Assembly: GCF_044005705.1 (NCBI RefSeq) | Contig: NZ_JBIPKE010000011.1 | Location: 247,638 to 311,637, forward strand | Reading direction: 5' to 3' | From: Marinoscillum luteum | GTDB lineage: Bacteria; Bacteroidota; Bacteroidia; Cytophagales; Cyclobacteriaceae | Length of the DNA: 64,000 bases | In this document: one piece after another, positions 25,323 to 35,055 of the stretch | How the letters are laid out: each line of letters opens with the position of its first letter | Position numbering within the stretch: position 1 is the first letter of the stretch | Program-made: the position numbers and the translations under genes | Notes under the pieces: generated by a model | What the model was told of the DNA's origin: nothing | The model's input: the letters and a program-made list of their open reading frames with translations, nothing else | The model's database searches: none

Positions 25323-26228
25323 TTATTCAGAACAGAAAGACAATCCAGAATCACAGGATCGCTTCCCCTCATGATAGATGATGTGAGTTTGACGATGACG
25401 CCCGTCCAGCACATCGTTCTCCAGAAAATCATCAATCATTGATATGTACCCATCCTGTATGGGCTTGCCCGCCCACTCATGTCCACCACCACAGTCTGTC
25501 ATGAGATAATACTGCTGGTCAAGTGAACGCAAACGCTCAGCCAGGGTATACGAACCTGAAAGCATCATAAATCCGGTCTGATCTGCATCACAATAGTGGT
25601 GTGGTGCATTGGCGTAAGGCACCAGATTGTCACAGGTACCATGAAAAAAAGCCGTGGGAATGGCGTTCTCTTTAGTGATCCACCGGGCATCCAAAAGTGC
25701 ACCGGCCATACTAATCACGCCACCATACTTAAAATTAGATGGTAGGATGCCAGCCATGGTTTCCTTCCAATAGGTTGCGTGGATTGCTGCCTCTGCTCCG
25801 GCACTGCTCCCGACAATCACCACTCTGGAGGCATCAATACCCAATTCCTCTTTGCGGTCAATCAGATAAGCCACTGCCTGGTGGATGTTTCGTGCCGCCT
25901 CAAATATGGTGCTGATTTTATTCTGAACGGGCTGGTCACAGCTGAAGGACTTGCCTTTCATAGTGAGGTGATAGGAAATAGTGGCTGTAACCCAACCCTT
26001 TGAAGCATAGCGCTCACAAAAAGCCAGGTGACCTGACTCATCGCGCTTTCCTCCCGAGAACCCACCACCGTGCACGTAGATCAGCAAAGGGCGAGGCGCT
26101 GCTACATCCTTTGTCGTATACAGATCCATGCCAAGCGTGTCTTCATAAACGACCGTATTCCTTTCGAATGACTGTGCCTCGAGAAAACAAACCGTCATAA
26201 GCAGAAAGGATGCAAGAAAATATTTCAT
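25323..26228 (-). CDS. Secreted alpha/beta-hydrolase (esterase/lipase family)
   Basis: A 301-residue protein with a signal peptide (MKYFLASFLLMTVCFLEAQS). The oxyanion-hole motif HGGGF lies at residues 53-57 and the nucleophile elbow GSSAG at 140-144 (Ser142). DNLVPYANAPHHY and GGGHEW near the C-terminus supply plausible Asp and His. This is the hormone-sensitive-lipase/carboxylesterase pattern, predicting hydrolysis of a carboxylic ester outside the cytoplasm. It starts three bases after the sulfatase gene, so the two form an operon. Together with the upstream glycosidases this suggests removal of acyl groups from a glycan, which is an inference. Confidence 0.82.
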   Translation of the reverse strand: MKYFLASFLLMTVCFLEAQSFERNTVVYEDTLGMDLYTTKDVAAPRPLLIYVHGGGFSGGKRDESGHLAFCERYASKGWVTATISYHLTMKGKSFSCDQPVQNKISTIFEAARNIHQAVAYLIDRKEELGIDASRVVIVGSSAGAEAAIHATYWKETMAGILPSNFKYGGVISMAGALLDARWITKENAIPTAFFHGTCDNLVPYANAPHHYCDADQTGFMMLSGSYTLAERLRSLDQQYYLMTDCGGGHEWAGKPIQDGYISMIDDFLENDVLDGRHRQTHIIYHEGKRSCDSGLSFCSE

Positions 26229-26231
26229 AGG

Positions 26232-27728
26232 TCAATAGGTATCTCTGTATATGTGGTCAAATCGTCGTCCATGATCAGGCTTCAGCGGCATGGATTCACC
26301 ACCGGTTTCAGACAACCAGGCAAAAAGTGCCGATCTCAACTCCTCAGCCACTTCTCTGTAATCATCATTCCTGATCAGATTATTCATTTCATTCGGATCA
26401 TTTTCAATATCGTATAATTCGTTGATATCCCAAACTCCGTGGTAGCGAATAAACTTATACTTTGATGTGCGAACGGCATGAACCGTAGGCGTCTGGGGAA
26501 AAGGGCGCTCCCAAAAGTACTCATAGTAGACCGTGTCACGCCAGGGGATAGATTCCTGATAAAGGAGCTTTTTAAAGGAGCTCCCATCCATATGCGCTTT
26601 GACTCCCAGTCCGGCCATATCCATTACGGTGGGGCCTACATCCACGTTTTGAACCACCTCACTCACCCTGGAGGCCGCCGGGATACCGCCACCCATAGCC
26701 AGCATCGGCACTCGCATGGATTCTTCGTAAGCCTGGCGCTTGTCTATGAGCCCGTGTTCGCCAAACGAAAAACCATTATCGCCCATGTAGATCACCACGG
26801 TATTTTCCAGTAAATTCTCTTTCTCGAGGTAGTCGAGTACGGTACCGATACTTTCATCCACAGATAGCAACGTTTCACAATAGCGTCGGTAAAAGTCCTC
26901 AAAATTGATTTGCCCATGATACATGTAATCCACACCGTGCCAGCTATTGCACTGAGCTTTTGCCCAGTTGGGTAGATCATCATAGTTGTATTGATCCGCT
27001 GAAACGGTGCTTCGCTCATGGCCGGGAGGAAACATAGTGGGCGGGTATGCAACCGGCTCCGTTTCATATTTCCCAAGGTGTCTCTTGGCTGGCTGGAAAT
27101 CGGCATGCACTCCCTTATGAGACAGGTAGAGAAAAAAGGGCTTTTCTTTATCTCGGTTACTAATGAAATCAATGGCATAGTTGGTCAGCACATCTGTGAC
27201 ATAGGCTGAGTCCCCGTGCACCTCATCTGTACCATTGAAATTGATGGTAGGATTATAATATACTCCCTGTCCCTTGAAACTAGCCCAAAAGTCAAACCCG
27301 GGCCGCTTACCAGAATGGTGCTCGCCCATGTGCCATTTTCCAATGAAGCCTGTCTGATATCCGGCTTCCTTCTGGAGGTATTCAGGGAAAAACACTGTGC
27401 CCTCAGGAATGAGTGACTGGTTATCTACCACCTTATGATTATGTGCATACTGACCGCTGAGGATACTTGCACGGCTGGGTGAACACAGGGAGGTACTCAC
27501 AAAGGCATTTTGCACATGTACCCCTTCAGTGGCCATTCGGTCCATATTAGGCGTTTCCAGAAATGGAACTTTCCCCATGAATCCCATGAAGTCATAGCGG
27601 TGGTCATCACTGAGAATAAACACCACGTTCTTACGATTCGAAAGGTCAGGCTGTGTAGAGGATTGCTCTTTTTGGCTGCATGCTGAAGCGATAACGATCA
27701 GTAATACAAGGCTTAAAACTTTCTTCAT
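26232..27728 (-). CDS. Sulfatase (formylglycine type, family S1), lipoprotein
   Basis: A 498-residue arylsulfatase-type enzyme. The lipobox ends at Cys17 (IASAC). The metal-binding pair is Asp41-Asp42 (FILSDDHRYDF). The active-site signature CSPSRASILSGQYAHNH, with Cys82 in the CxPxR context, is the site converted to formylglycine. VIYMGDNGFSFGEHGLIDKR is a further S1 signature. It should remove sulfate from a carbohydrate or aryl ester in the envelope. The maturase must be encoded elsewhere. It lies 173 bases downstream of the GH3 gene, which may have a separate promoter, and is followed by the esterase. Confidence 0.93.
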   Translation of the reverse strand: MKKVLSLVLLIVIASACSQKEQSSTQPDLSNRKNVVFILSDDHRYDFMGFMGKVPFLETPNMDRMATEGVHVQNAFVSTSLCSPSRASILSGQYAHNHKVVDNQSLIPEGTVFFPEYLQKEAGYQTGFIGKWHMGEHHSGKRPGFDFWASFKGQGVYYNPTINFNGTDEVHGDSAYVTDVLTNYAIDFISNRDKEKPFFLYLSHKGVHADFQPAKRHLGKYETEPVAYPPTMFPPGHERSTVSADQYNYDDLPNWAKAQCNSWHGVDYMYHGQINFEDFYRRYCETLLSVDESIGTVLDYLEKENLLENTVVIYMGDNGFSFGEHGLIDKRQAYEESMRVPMLAMGGGIPAASRVSEVVQNVDVGPTVMDMAGLGVKAHMDGSSFKKLLYQESIPWRDTVYYEYFWERPFPQTPTVHAVRTSKYKFIRYHGVWDINELYDIENDPNEMNNLIRNDDYREVAEELRSALFAWLSETGGESMPLKPDHGRRFDHIYRDTY

Positions 27729-27901
27729 TTCATGTTCATTTTAGCATAAAAAACACCCACCATCAGAAAATTTTCATAAACGCCGGCATAAGACTTATTC
27801 CCAGAAGTCTGACACCTTAAAAGCGAATGGGTCAATGTTTCTGAATGGTGGGATTTTTTGAAGTGTGAAGAAGTAACAACTATGGGAATTTCTTAATTAA
27901 T

Positions 27902-30196
27902 TTATTTCGTCCAATTTACCTTTTGTCTCTGCACATCTCTTGAGTTGGCGCCTACCATGATTTCAAATTCACCAGATTCCCAGTCAAACTCCAAATCTGA
28001 GTTGTAGAACTTCAAGTCTTCATTAGTTACCTCAAAAGTCACTGTGACTGTCTCTCCTGCTGCTATCAAAACCTTCTGAAAACCTTTTAACTCCTGTACC
28101 GGACGGGTGATGCTTCCCACCACGTCTCTGATATATAATTGCACCACTTCCTTACCATCCACATCACTTTCATTGGTGACGGGCACAGATACGCGAAGAA
28201 CCTCTGCTCCCTTTAGTTCCTGGTGAGACAGGGTCATGTCACCAAATTCGAAGGTGGAATAACTCAACCCAAAGCCGAAAGGATATAAAGGCTCATTGCT
28301 CACATCCAGGTAATTGGATCGAAACTTCTGAAACCACTGACCTTCCGCCAGGGGTCGGCCGGTGTTCTTATGGTTGTAGTAGATAGGTACCTGTCCGATA
28401 TTTTGAGGGAATGTAGTGCTCAATTTTCCCGATGGGTTCACCTCACCAAAAAGCACATCAGCAATGGCCAAACCACCTTCACTTCCTGCAAACCATGTAT
28501 TGAGAATAGCAGGAACACTTTCTGACTCCCATTTGATGGCAAGCGGCCGGCCACTTTGCAGTACAAGTACCACTGGTTTGCCCGTTTTCAGAAGTGCCTT
28601 CAGGAGGTTCTGTTGACTTTGGGGAATTGAAATATCTGATCTACTGGAGCTCTCTCCGGACATCTCAGCTGATTCACCCAATAAGGCTACGATCACCTCT
28701 GACTTTTGGGCTACAGCCAGCGCTTCCTTAATGAGTGCGTCCGCAGAACGCTCATCCCTGTAGGTAGGCTTACCGAAAATACTCACCCTGGCTTCCAGGT
28801 CTGCCTCTTCATAGACATTCGCCCCCTTTGCATATAGAATATTTGTACGAGCTCCACCCACTGCTTTCATTCCTTCCAGAAGTGAAATGGACTTGGTGAA
28901 ATCTGCTGCCACACTCCAGGTGCCAGTCATGTTCTCTTTGTAATTGGCTAAAGGTCCTATCAGGGCAATGGTTCCGCCCTTCTTTAGGGGCAACACATTG
29001 TCTTCATTTTTCAAAAGAACCAACGATTGAGCTGCAATCTTCCTCGCAGCCTGTCTCTTATCGGCCGTGTAAATTTCCGTCTCTGATCGTTGAATGTCAC
29101 AGTACCGATAAGGATCTTCAAAAAGGCCCAGTTCAAACTTCGCTCGCAGGATTCTGCGACAAGCCGCGTCGATTTGTGCTTCCGTGATAGCTCCTTCTTC
29201 CAGTGACTTTTTGAGTGTGGTCAAAAAGCCCTCTCCTACCATATCCATGTCTATGCCAGCATTCAAAGCCAGTACAGATACCGTCTGCAAATCACCCATA
29301 CCATGGTCAATCATCTCATTGATTCCTGTATAATCGGTCACTGAGAAACCATCGAAACCCCACTGTTCACGGAGCACTTCTGTCATCAGCCAGCGATTAC
29401 CTGTAGCAGGGATACCATCTATTTCATTGAAAGAAGCCATAACGCTCCCCACTCCTGCATCGACAGCTGCTTTGTAAGGTGGGAAATATTCATTGTACAT
29501 TCGCACCCGACTCATGTCCACGGTGTTGTAGTCCCGGCCTGCTTCAATGGCACCGTATAGCGCAAAATGTTTGACACAAGCCATCATGGTATTGAAAGCA
29601 GTAAGGTCATCACCCTGATATCCGCGTACCATGGCCCCTGCCATCAGCGATGCCAGGTAAGGGTCTTCACCCACACCTTCGGATATCCTGCCCCAGCGCG
29701 GGTCACGACAGATGTCTACCATCGGAGAAAAGGTCCAAGAAATACCGTCTGCTGTGGCCTCCTGTGCGGCGATTCTGGTAGACAGCTCGATGAGTTCCAT
29801 ATCCCAAACGCATGATAGTCCCAGGGGAATGGGGAAAACCGTTTTGTAGCCATGGATCACATCCATACCAAAAATCAACGGGATTTTAAGGCGGCTCTTT
29901 TCCACAGCTATCTGCTGGGTAGCTCTGATTTTTTCTACACCGCTGATATTAAATAATCCTCCTACCTGGCCAGCTTTGATCTTTGGCACGATCCCAGTAT
30001 TGGAAGCCAAACCTGTGCTGATGTCACCAGCCCCCGGAAGATTGAGCTGCCCTATCTTCTCCTCTATGGTCATAAGATTTAAAAGAGAGTCTATCTGAGC
30101 CTCATAGGGCTCACCCGCTTGTATCGGATCAGGCGCAGAGCAACTGCCCAAAAACAGCGATACTATCATCATCCCAACCACTAATAGATTTCTCAT
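27902..30196 (-). CDS. Glycoside hydrolase family 3 beta-glucosidase, lipoprotein
   Basis: With the ATG at 30194-30196 the product has 764 residues and a lipoprotein signal (MRNLLVVGMMIVSLFLGSC). A longer in-frame start adds 39 residues without signal character and is rejected. GH3 features are clear: KHFALYGAIEAGRDYNTVDM, and the nucleophile strand GFDGFSVTDYTGI with its Asp. The second alpha/beta domain includes VIVALLGESAEMSGESSSRS, and a fibronectin-III-like tail follows (ELKGFQKVLIAAGETVTV). It should release glucose from oligosaccharides. GH3 enzymes pair with GH144 in characterised beta-1,2-glucan loci, and both GH144 genes lie just upstream. Confidence 0.93.
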   Translation of the reverse strand: MRNLLVVGMMIVSLFLGSCSAPDPIQAGEPYEAQIDSLLNLMTIEEKIGQLNLPGAGDISTGLASNTGIVPKIKAGQVGGLFNISGVEKIRATQQIAVEKSRLKIPLIFGMDVIHGYKTVFPIPLGLSCVWDMELIELSTRIAAQEATADGISWTFSPMVDICRDPRWGRISEGVGEDPYLASLMAGAMVRGYQGDDLTAFNTMMACVKHFALYGAIEAGRDYNTVDMSRVRMYNEYFPPYKAAVDAGVGSVMASFNEIDGIPATGNRWLMTEVLREQWGFDGFSVTDYTGINEMIDHGMGDLQTVSVLALNAGIDMDMVGEGFLTTLKKSLEEGAITEAQIDAACRRILRAKFELGLFEDPYRYCDIQRSETEIYTADKRQAARKIAAQSLVLLKNEDNVLPLKKGGTIALIGPLANYKENMTGTWSVAADFTKSISLLEGMKAVGGARTNILYAKGANVYEEADLEARVSIFGKPTYRDERSADALIKEALAVAQKSEVIVALLGESAEMSGESSSRSDISIPQSQQNLLKALLKTGKPVVLVLQSGRPLAIKWESESVPAILNTWFAGSEGGLAIADVLFGEVNPSGKLSTTFPQNIGQVPIYYNHKNTGRPLAEGQWFQKFRSNYLDVSNEPLYPFGFGLSYSTFEFGDMTLSHQELKGAEVLRVSVPVTNESDVDGKEVVQLYIRDVVGSITRPVQELKGFQKVLIAAGETVTVTFEVTNEDLKFYNSDLEFDWESGEFEIMVGANSRDVQRQKVNWTK

Positions 30197-30230
30197 GTCC
30201 AATGTTATCTTTTGATGTAAAAGTGTGTGT

Positions 30231-31574
30231 CTATTTTTCATACTCAAAGCCCAATTTCTTGAGGCCATTTTGCACCTCAGGTGCGGACATAAACAGGTCC
30301 CATAGCAAGCCACTCCTGTAGTTCTCGATCATGACCGGGATTGGTCCCTGATCAATGGCCAGGTACCGCGGCAAATACCAGTCGGCGCTAAAGCTAAAGG
30401 CATCATAAGGACCATATTTCCCCACTAGCGTATCTCGCTGCGGCGCATATAAAAATTTCAGCATCTGCATACTTTCTTTGGGAGTATAAGGAAAGGATGA
30501 CAAAGCAGCTGTTGGGGAAATTACCCCTAAATCTGCCCCGGGTCTATGCCCGGAATACCCTTTCATGGAATAGCTGGAAGTCATCCCCCAACAGTTTTCA
30601 CCGTAACCTTCATACTGCTCTGGGTTCTCAAGGCAATATGCATAGTGGATTTTTGCATGATTCTGATTCAGTGCCCAATACTCCCCATACTTATCCTTAA
30701 GACCTCTGGGATCCAACCCCAGATAAGAGTAGTGCGCCCAAAACAGTGGTCCCACCTTACTTTCATCATGCTCATAGTGATTGAGCACCAGGTCGTACCC
30801 GTAATAAGTTTCATTTGATTCTATGTTACCGTCAAGGGCCCAGCCCTTGTGATACACTTCTGGAGTCACAGGATGGGTAGGTGAAGATGCTGCCAACACA
30901 TACATGATGAGTGCTTCATTATACCCTCCCACAGGAAAGTTCATCTCCCAACCATAGTTGGGTGACCAGTGCCAGTAAAGAACATGCTCGCCACCTTTGG
31001 TATGCCAATCCCACTCCACTTCTTTCCAAATGGTATCGATGCGCTCTGCTATTGCTCTTTCTTTTTCGTTGCCATCTTTAAAATACTGCCTCACCGCCAG
31101 TAGTCCTTGTATCAGGAAGGCGGTCTCCACCAAATCTCCACCGTCATCCTTTTTGCTGAAGGCCTTGGTTTTGCCGGTATCTCCATACCACCAGTGCGGG
31201 TACACCCCATGGTAGCGGTCTGCCGTTTCCAGAAAGTCGAGAATTCGTTCATACCTGCGGACTGCTTCCTCCCGCTCAATAAACCCACGCTCTATGCCCA
31301 CCAATATGGCCATAACACCAAATCCGGATCCCCCAGAGGTAACTACATTTTCATCATTGCTTGGGTAAATACCGTCCATGTGGACACGCTCCCGGGCCAG
31401 CCCTGAATTGGGCTCAGCGCCATCCCAGAAGTACTGAAAAGTCTGATATTGCACTTTATCCAAAAGGGAGTCCTCCCGTATCAATGTGGTAGCTGTCTGC
31501 TCCTTCTGTTTAGAGCTGCATGCACTCATAATTACCAGTACTATGAGTGTCCCTATTTTAAACAAATTATTCAT
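30231..31574 (-). CDS. GH144-type (PF10091 glucoamylase-like) glucanase, lipoprotein
   Basis: A 447-residue lipoprotein (MNNLFKIGTLIVLVIMSAC). The start ATG at 31572-31574 overlaps the stop of the upstream gene by eight bases and best fits the signal. The body matches the PF10091 family now classed as GH144: QTFQYFWDGAEPNSGLARER, GGSGFGVMAILVGIERGFI, DDGGDLVETAFLIQGLLAVR and HWSPNYGWEMNFPVGGYNEA. Characterised GH144 enzymes act on beta-1,2-glucan, either as endo-glucanases or as sophorose-releasing exo-enzymes. It lacks the Ig-like domains of its neighbour. Which of the two modes it uses cannot be told here. Confidence 0.88.
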   Translation of the reverse strand: MNNLFKIGTLIVLVIMSACSSKQKEQTATTLIREDSLLDKVQYQTFQYFWDGAEPNSGLARERVHMDGIYPSNDENVVTSGGSGFGVMAILVGIERGFIEREEAVRRYERILDFLETADRYHGVYPHWWYGDTGKTKAFSKKDDGGDLVETAFLIQGLLAVRQYFKDGNEKERAIAERIDTIWKEVEWDWHTKGGEHVLYWHWSPNYGWEMNFPVGGYNEALIMYVLAASSPTHPVTPEVYHKGWALDGNIESNETYYGYDLVLNHYEHDESKVGPLFWAHYSYLGLDPRGLKDKYGEYWALNQNHAKIHYAYCLENPEQYEGYGENCWGMTSSYSMKGYSGHRPGADLGVISPTAALSSFPYTPKESMQMLKFLYAPQRDTLVGKYGPYDAFSFSADWYLPRYLAIDQGPIPVMIENYRSGLLWDLFMSAPEVQNGLKKLGFEYEK

Positions 31575-33573
31575 AGCTAAATCCAAGTTTATCAAGTCCG
31601 CTTTGCACCTCAGGTGCAGACATAAAGAGGTTCCAGAGCAATCCCGTTCGATGATTTTCGATCATCACCAAAATAGGTCCCTGATCAATGGCGATATAGG
31701 AAGAGGCTGTCCAGCCTTCTGAAATATTGAAAGCATCGTAAAATCCATATTCGCCCCATAGCTTATCGCCCAGTATATAATAAAAGTGCCTCATGGCTTC
31801 CATGGACTCCTCTGGTGTATATGGGATGGAAGAAATGGCTGCCGTGGGTGTGATCACTCCCAGGTCATTATCTGGAGAATGTGCGTTATATCCTTCGTGG
31901 TTGTCGCTGGCGGTAAGTCCCCAGCTTTGTGCAGAGTACCCAACAAAGCGTTTAGGGTTGGCTATGCAGTAGGCCCTGTTGATCAGCGTGTGGTTCACAT
32001 TCTGATTCCAATAGTTAGCATATTGATCCGTGAGGTTTCTCGGATCCAATCCCAGAAAGGAATAATGGGCAAAGAAAAGGGGGCCTCCCTTATCTGACCT
32101 CAGGTCCATCTGATACCCATAGTAGGACGCTCCAGAGCTATTCACCATGGCTCCGTTGCGGGCCCAGCCTGCAGTGTATACCTCCTGATCGATGGGATGT
32201 GTGGGTGAAGCTGCCGCCAGCACATAAACCATGAGGGCTTCGTTCCATCCGGAAATTTTGTGATTCTTCTGCCACCCCACGTTGGGAGACCAGTGCCAGT
32301 ACAGGACATCCTGCCCATCCTGAGTGTACCAATCCCACTCCACCCCTTCCCACAGGGAATTGATTCGTGCGATCAGGTCTGCTTCTTCCGGGTGGCTGCT
32401 GTCCAAATATTGTCTTACGGTAAGCAAGCCCTGCACCATAAAAGAGGTTTCTACCAGATCTCCCCCATCATCGTCGCTACTAAAAGGGATGACTTTTCCT
32501 GAAGTGCCATTCAGCCAATGCGACCAGGCACCATGAAACCGGTCAGATTCTTCATCCAGAAAGGTGATGATCTTATTCAGGCGAGCTACTCCCTCTTCTC
32601 TGGTAATGAAGCCACGTTCTATTCCCACGATGATGCCCATCAAACCAAAACCAGATCCGCCGGAAGTGACCGTTTCGCCACTCGTATTTCGTTCCCGAGC
32701 CAAACCACTCACCGGGTGACCAAAGTCCCAGAAATACTTGAAGGTCTGCTCCTGTACCTTGGTAAGCAGGGCCTCGTCTGAAATCTCGGGGAATTTCAAC
32801 GAGGAATCGAGTTCAGTATAAAACGGAAGCTGGTAGCTCTCAAATTTCTTACCTGAAATGGAGGTGAGTGCGGAAGATATGAAGAGTGAATACCGCTCAT
32901 ACCCCTCCAGGTTTTCAGTAACGGTCATGGTAAACGTGCTATCAGATGCACCATTGGCGACATTGAATGTCGCCGGAATGCTACCACCTGACAGGTTAAT
33001 GTTGTCTTTTAGTACTTCCAGGTCGAGCGGATCAGAAAACGTCAGCTGAAAAACCGGCTGACGACTGATGTTGATAATTCTTTGATTTTGATCGGGCGAT
33101 GCCCCATCAATAGTGACGCTCGATAATATCATAGGTGGGTTCTCAGTGAGGAAGGTTACCTGAAAACCTGGAAACGTCTCACCTTCGGCGCCTTTAATGT
33201 CTTTGGAAATACTAAGGGTATAAGTAGAGTTGATGGTCAACTCTTCAGAATGGGTGATAGAAATGGTTTTATCACTGTCCAGTAGCGAAAATGCCAGCTC
33301 GACGGCCTGGTCATTTTCATCGGTGAGGATAATACTGGAAGAAACACTGTTCTCACTGAGGGCATGAGAAAAACTGAGAATGATGCTCTTATCTACAGGC
33401 TGAGGTGCCTCAGGGTTTGCCAACAAATTACTGGTACCAATCCGCAAAGCAGTCAATTGCATGGTGGCAGGTGTGACACCCCCTGTGGAGTCGTCTCCGC
33501 AACCAGCCAGACTAAAAACAAAAAGGACAACCAATATAATAGGCGCGACGACATGCATACCTTTTTGTATCAT
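31567..33573 (-). CDS. GH144-type glucanase with two N-terminal Ig-like domains, lipoprotein
   Basis: From the ATG at 33571-33573 (MIQKGMHVVAPIILV) a signal leads to the lipobox FSLAGC. An in-frame ATG at 33609 and another at 33558 are alternatives. Two Big_5-like immunoglobulin domains follow (KSIILSFSHALSENSVSSS, QPVFQLTFSDPLDLEVLKDN). The catalytic domain is then parallel to that of the downstream gene (QTFKYFWDFGHPVSGLARER, GGSGFGLMGIIVGIERGFIT, HWSPNVGWQKNHKISGWNEA). The Ig-like stalk suggests surface display facing outward, hence a first-cut endo enzyme, but this is inferred. The two paralogues probably arose by duplication. Confidence 0.88.
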   Translation of the reverse strand: MIQKGMHVVAPIILVVLFVFSLAGCGDDSTGGVTPATMQLTALRIGTSNLLANPEAPQPVDKSIILSFSHALSENSVSSSIILTDENDQAVELAFSLLDSDKTISITHSEELTINSTYTLSISKDIKGAEGETFPGFQVTFLTENPPMILSSVTIDGASPDQNQRIINISRQPVFQLTFSDPLDLEVLKDNINLSGGSIPATFNVANGASDSTFTMTVTENLEGYERYSLFISSALTSISGKKFESYQLPFYTELDSSLKFPEISDEALLTKVQEQTFKYFWDFGHPVSGLARERNTSGETVTSGGSGFGLMGIIVGIERGFITREEGVARLNKIITFLDEESDRFHGAWSHWLNGTSGKVIPFSSDDDGGDLVETSFMVQGLLTVRQYLDSSHPEEADLIARINSLWEGVEWDWYTQDGQDVLYWHWSPNVGWQKNHKISGWNEALMVYVLAAASPTHPIDQEVYTAGWARNGAMVNSSGASYYGYQMDLRSDKGGPLFFAHYSFLGLDPRNLTDQYANYWNQNVNHTLINRAYCIANPKRFVGYSAQSWGLTASDNHEGYNAHSPDNDLGVITPTAAISSIPYTPEESMEAMRHFYYILGDKLWGEYGFYDAFNISEGWTASSYIAIDQGPILVMIENHRTGLLWNLFMSAPEVQSGLDKLGFSYE

Positions 33574-33649
33574 GATGTGAAATACTTTTATGATTCCTAA
33601 TGAATCCATGGGTCAGTAAAATGCTCCTGAAGGAGCCAGGTAAGAATTA

Positions 33650-33700
33650 AATTAAAAGAAAAAGAGTCAGGAGCCTATGAGAACGACTCCTGACTCAACC
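33650..33700 (-). terminator. Hairpin terminator or attenuator between the LamG gene and the GH144 genes
   Basis: The arms GAGTCAGGAG (33664-33673) and CTCCTGACTC (33687-33696) form a perfect 10-bp stem with a 13-base loop. On the minus strand the stem is followed by CTTTTTCTTTT. It lies 26 bases after the LamG gene stop and before the first GH144 start. It would uncouple high expression of the SusC/D-binding proteins from that of the enzymes. Confidence 0.8.
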
Positions 33701-33721
33701 ACTATGTAACCACTAACCTAA

Positions 33722-34993
33722 TTAAGGCTTTTCTGCATTGTAAAGCTCAGCTGCCTGAGTAGCAGAGAAAGATGCATGGAATACGCGCACGTCATCCATT
33801 TGTCCTTTGAAGTGATTGTTGTCCGGGAAACCAACAGGGTTTGCCCAATCATCTGTAACCACTCTGTTTTCGCTACCCTGAATAAAACCAAATGCAAGTT
33901 TATTACCTGGAGCATCATTGCCATTGTAGGCCACTCCTACTGCATTGTACAGGGCATGAGTCTCTCCATAAAGATTGAAATCCTGGCTTTTTCTCAACTC
34001 ACCGTTGATGTAAATCGCACCAATTTTGGTTGCTGCATCGTAGCTCACGATTACATGGGCCCACTTGTCTTTAATGATTGCGGCAAGACCCCCTGATGCA
34101 GAAACATCCTGATCGAAAGTCCATCCCTGCCATCCGAGGTTACCAGTGGTAGACCACCACAAATCCTGAACACCAGTGGTTCCTCCAGCTAGTGCATAGG
34201 TAGAAGCCAGTTTACATCCGCTGTAGTTTCCAAAGATCTCGAACTGGAAGCCATTCCACGCGCCTAAACCCATTACAAACTGTCCACGGGTTTCATCATT
34301 GTCATTCACATCAGATCCGTCAGACTTAATCCAAAAGCTGAGGGTAAAGTCATCAGTATCCATCAGTGCATCCGCACCAGGCACCTGGATCAAACTCTCG
34401 TCTCCATCGAAAGAAGCTGTACTTTCTGCCTGTCCGAATCTATCCGTTACATAAGTAATCTTGGTACGGCTATCGGCATTGAAAGCACCCATTTCGTCGG
34501 TATCATCGCCATCAAACTTCCAGTATGCTACCTGAGCGTCCGCATTTGGCGGAGTTACCTCGGCTACACCACCGGTAGAAAACGATCTGCTGGTGGCTAC
34601 AAACTCACCCCCATCAGACGCCACAATAGCACCAATCGAAAGGGTATAATCTGTTCCTCTGGCTAATTCTTCTGTGGCAGTAAGCGTAACTGTAGCTCCG
34701 CTCGCTGTTACATCGGCAGTCACACCGCTGATAGAAACTGAAGTAGCACTCACTGTAGCCGCGTCCACTTCCTTAGAGAAAGTAAGGGTAACTACTAAAT
34801 CTACCGGTACTCCACTTGCCGAAGTGGCACCATTCAAATCCACGCTGGTCGCTTCACCTGATAGCACATCAGTACCAGTGGCAGACACACTCACCAAGGC
34901 CAGGGCACCCGGACCTTCGTCATCGCCACAGCTGATAAAAACCATCGCACTGGCCATTAGCGCCAGCACCAATAATAACTTCATTGTTTTCAT
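33722..34993 (-). CDS. Surface lipoprotein with Ig-like and LamG (concanavalin-like) domains
   Basis: A 423-residue protein with a lipoprotein signal ending VFISC (Cys22). An Ig-like Big_5 domain at residues about 30-140 (DLVVTLTFSKEVDAATVSAT) is followed by a laminin-G/concanavalin-type domain, about 155-420 (QVAYWKFDGDDTDEMGAF, FTLSFWIKSDGSD, GQMDDVRVFHASFSATQAAELY). Placed directly after SusD, it occupies the SusE/SusF position, and a surface glycan-binding role is the natural inference. LamG folds can also be catalytic, but no active-site pattern is evident. The codons are unusually regular in the Ala/Thr/Ser-rich linker. Confidence 0.8.
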   Translation of the reverse strand: MKTMKLLLVLALMASAMVFISCGDDEGPGALALVSVSATGTDVLSGEATSVDLNGATSASGVPVDLVVTLTFSKEVDAATVSATSVSISGVTADVTASGATVTLTATEELARGTDYTLSIGAIVASDGGEFVATSRSFSTGGVAEVTPPNADAQVAYWKFDGDDTDEMGAFNADSRTKITYVTDRFGQAESTASFDGDESLIQVPGADALMDTDDFTLSFWIKSDGSDVNDNDETRGQFVMGLGAWNGFQFEIFGNYSGCKLASTYALAGGTTGVQDLWWSTTGNLGWQGWTFDQDVSASGGLAAIIKDKWAHVIVSYDAATKIGAIYINGELRKSQDFNLYGETHALYNAVGVAYNGNDAPGNKLAFGFIQGSENRVVTDDWANPVGFPDNNHFKGQMDDVRVFHASFSATQAAELYNAEKP

Positions 34994-35055
34994 ACTTACT
35001 TCATTTTAGGTTTAATAATCCTCTTTTACTTCTATTTACTTGTTATTGAATGCTC

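Noticed and set aside
27756..27851. Inverted repeat CCCACCAT(T)CAGAAA on both sides of the sulfatase-GH3 spacer
   Set aside because: The arms are 68 bases apart and differ by one inserted base, with no promoter boxes in clear relation to them. It could be an operator, but the support is too thin for a feature.
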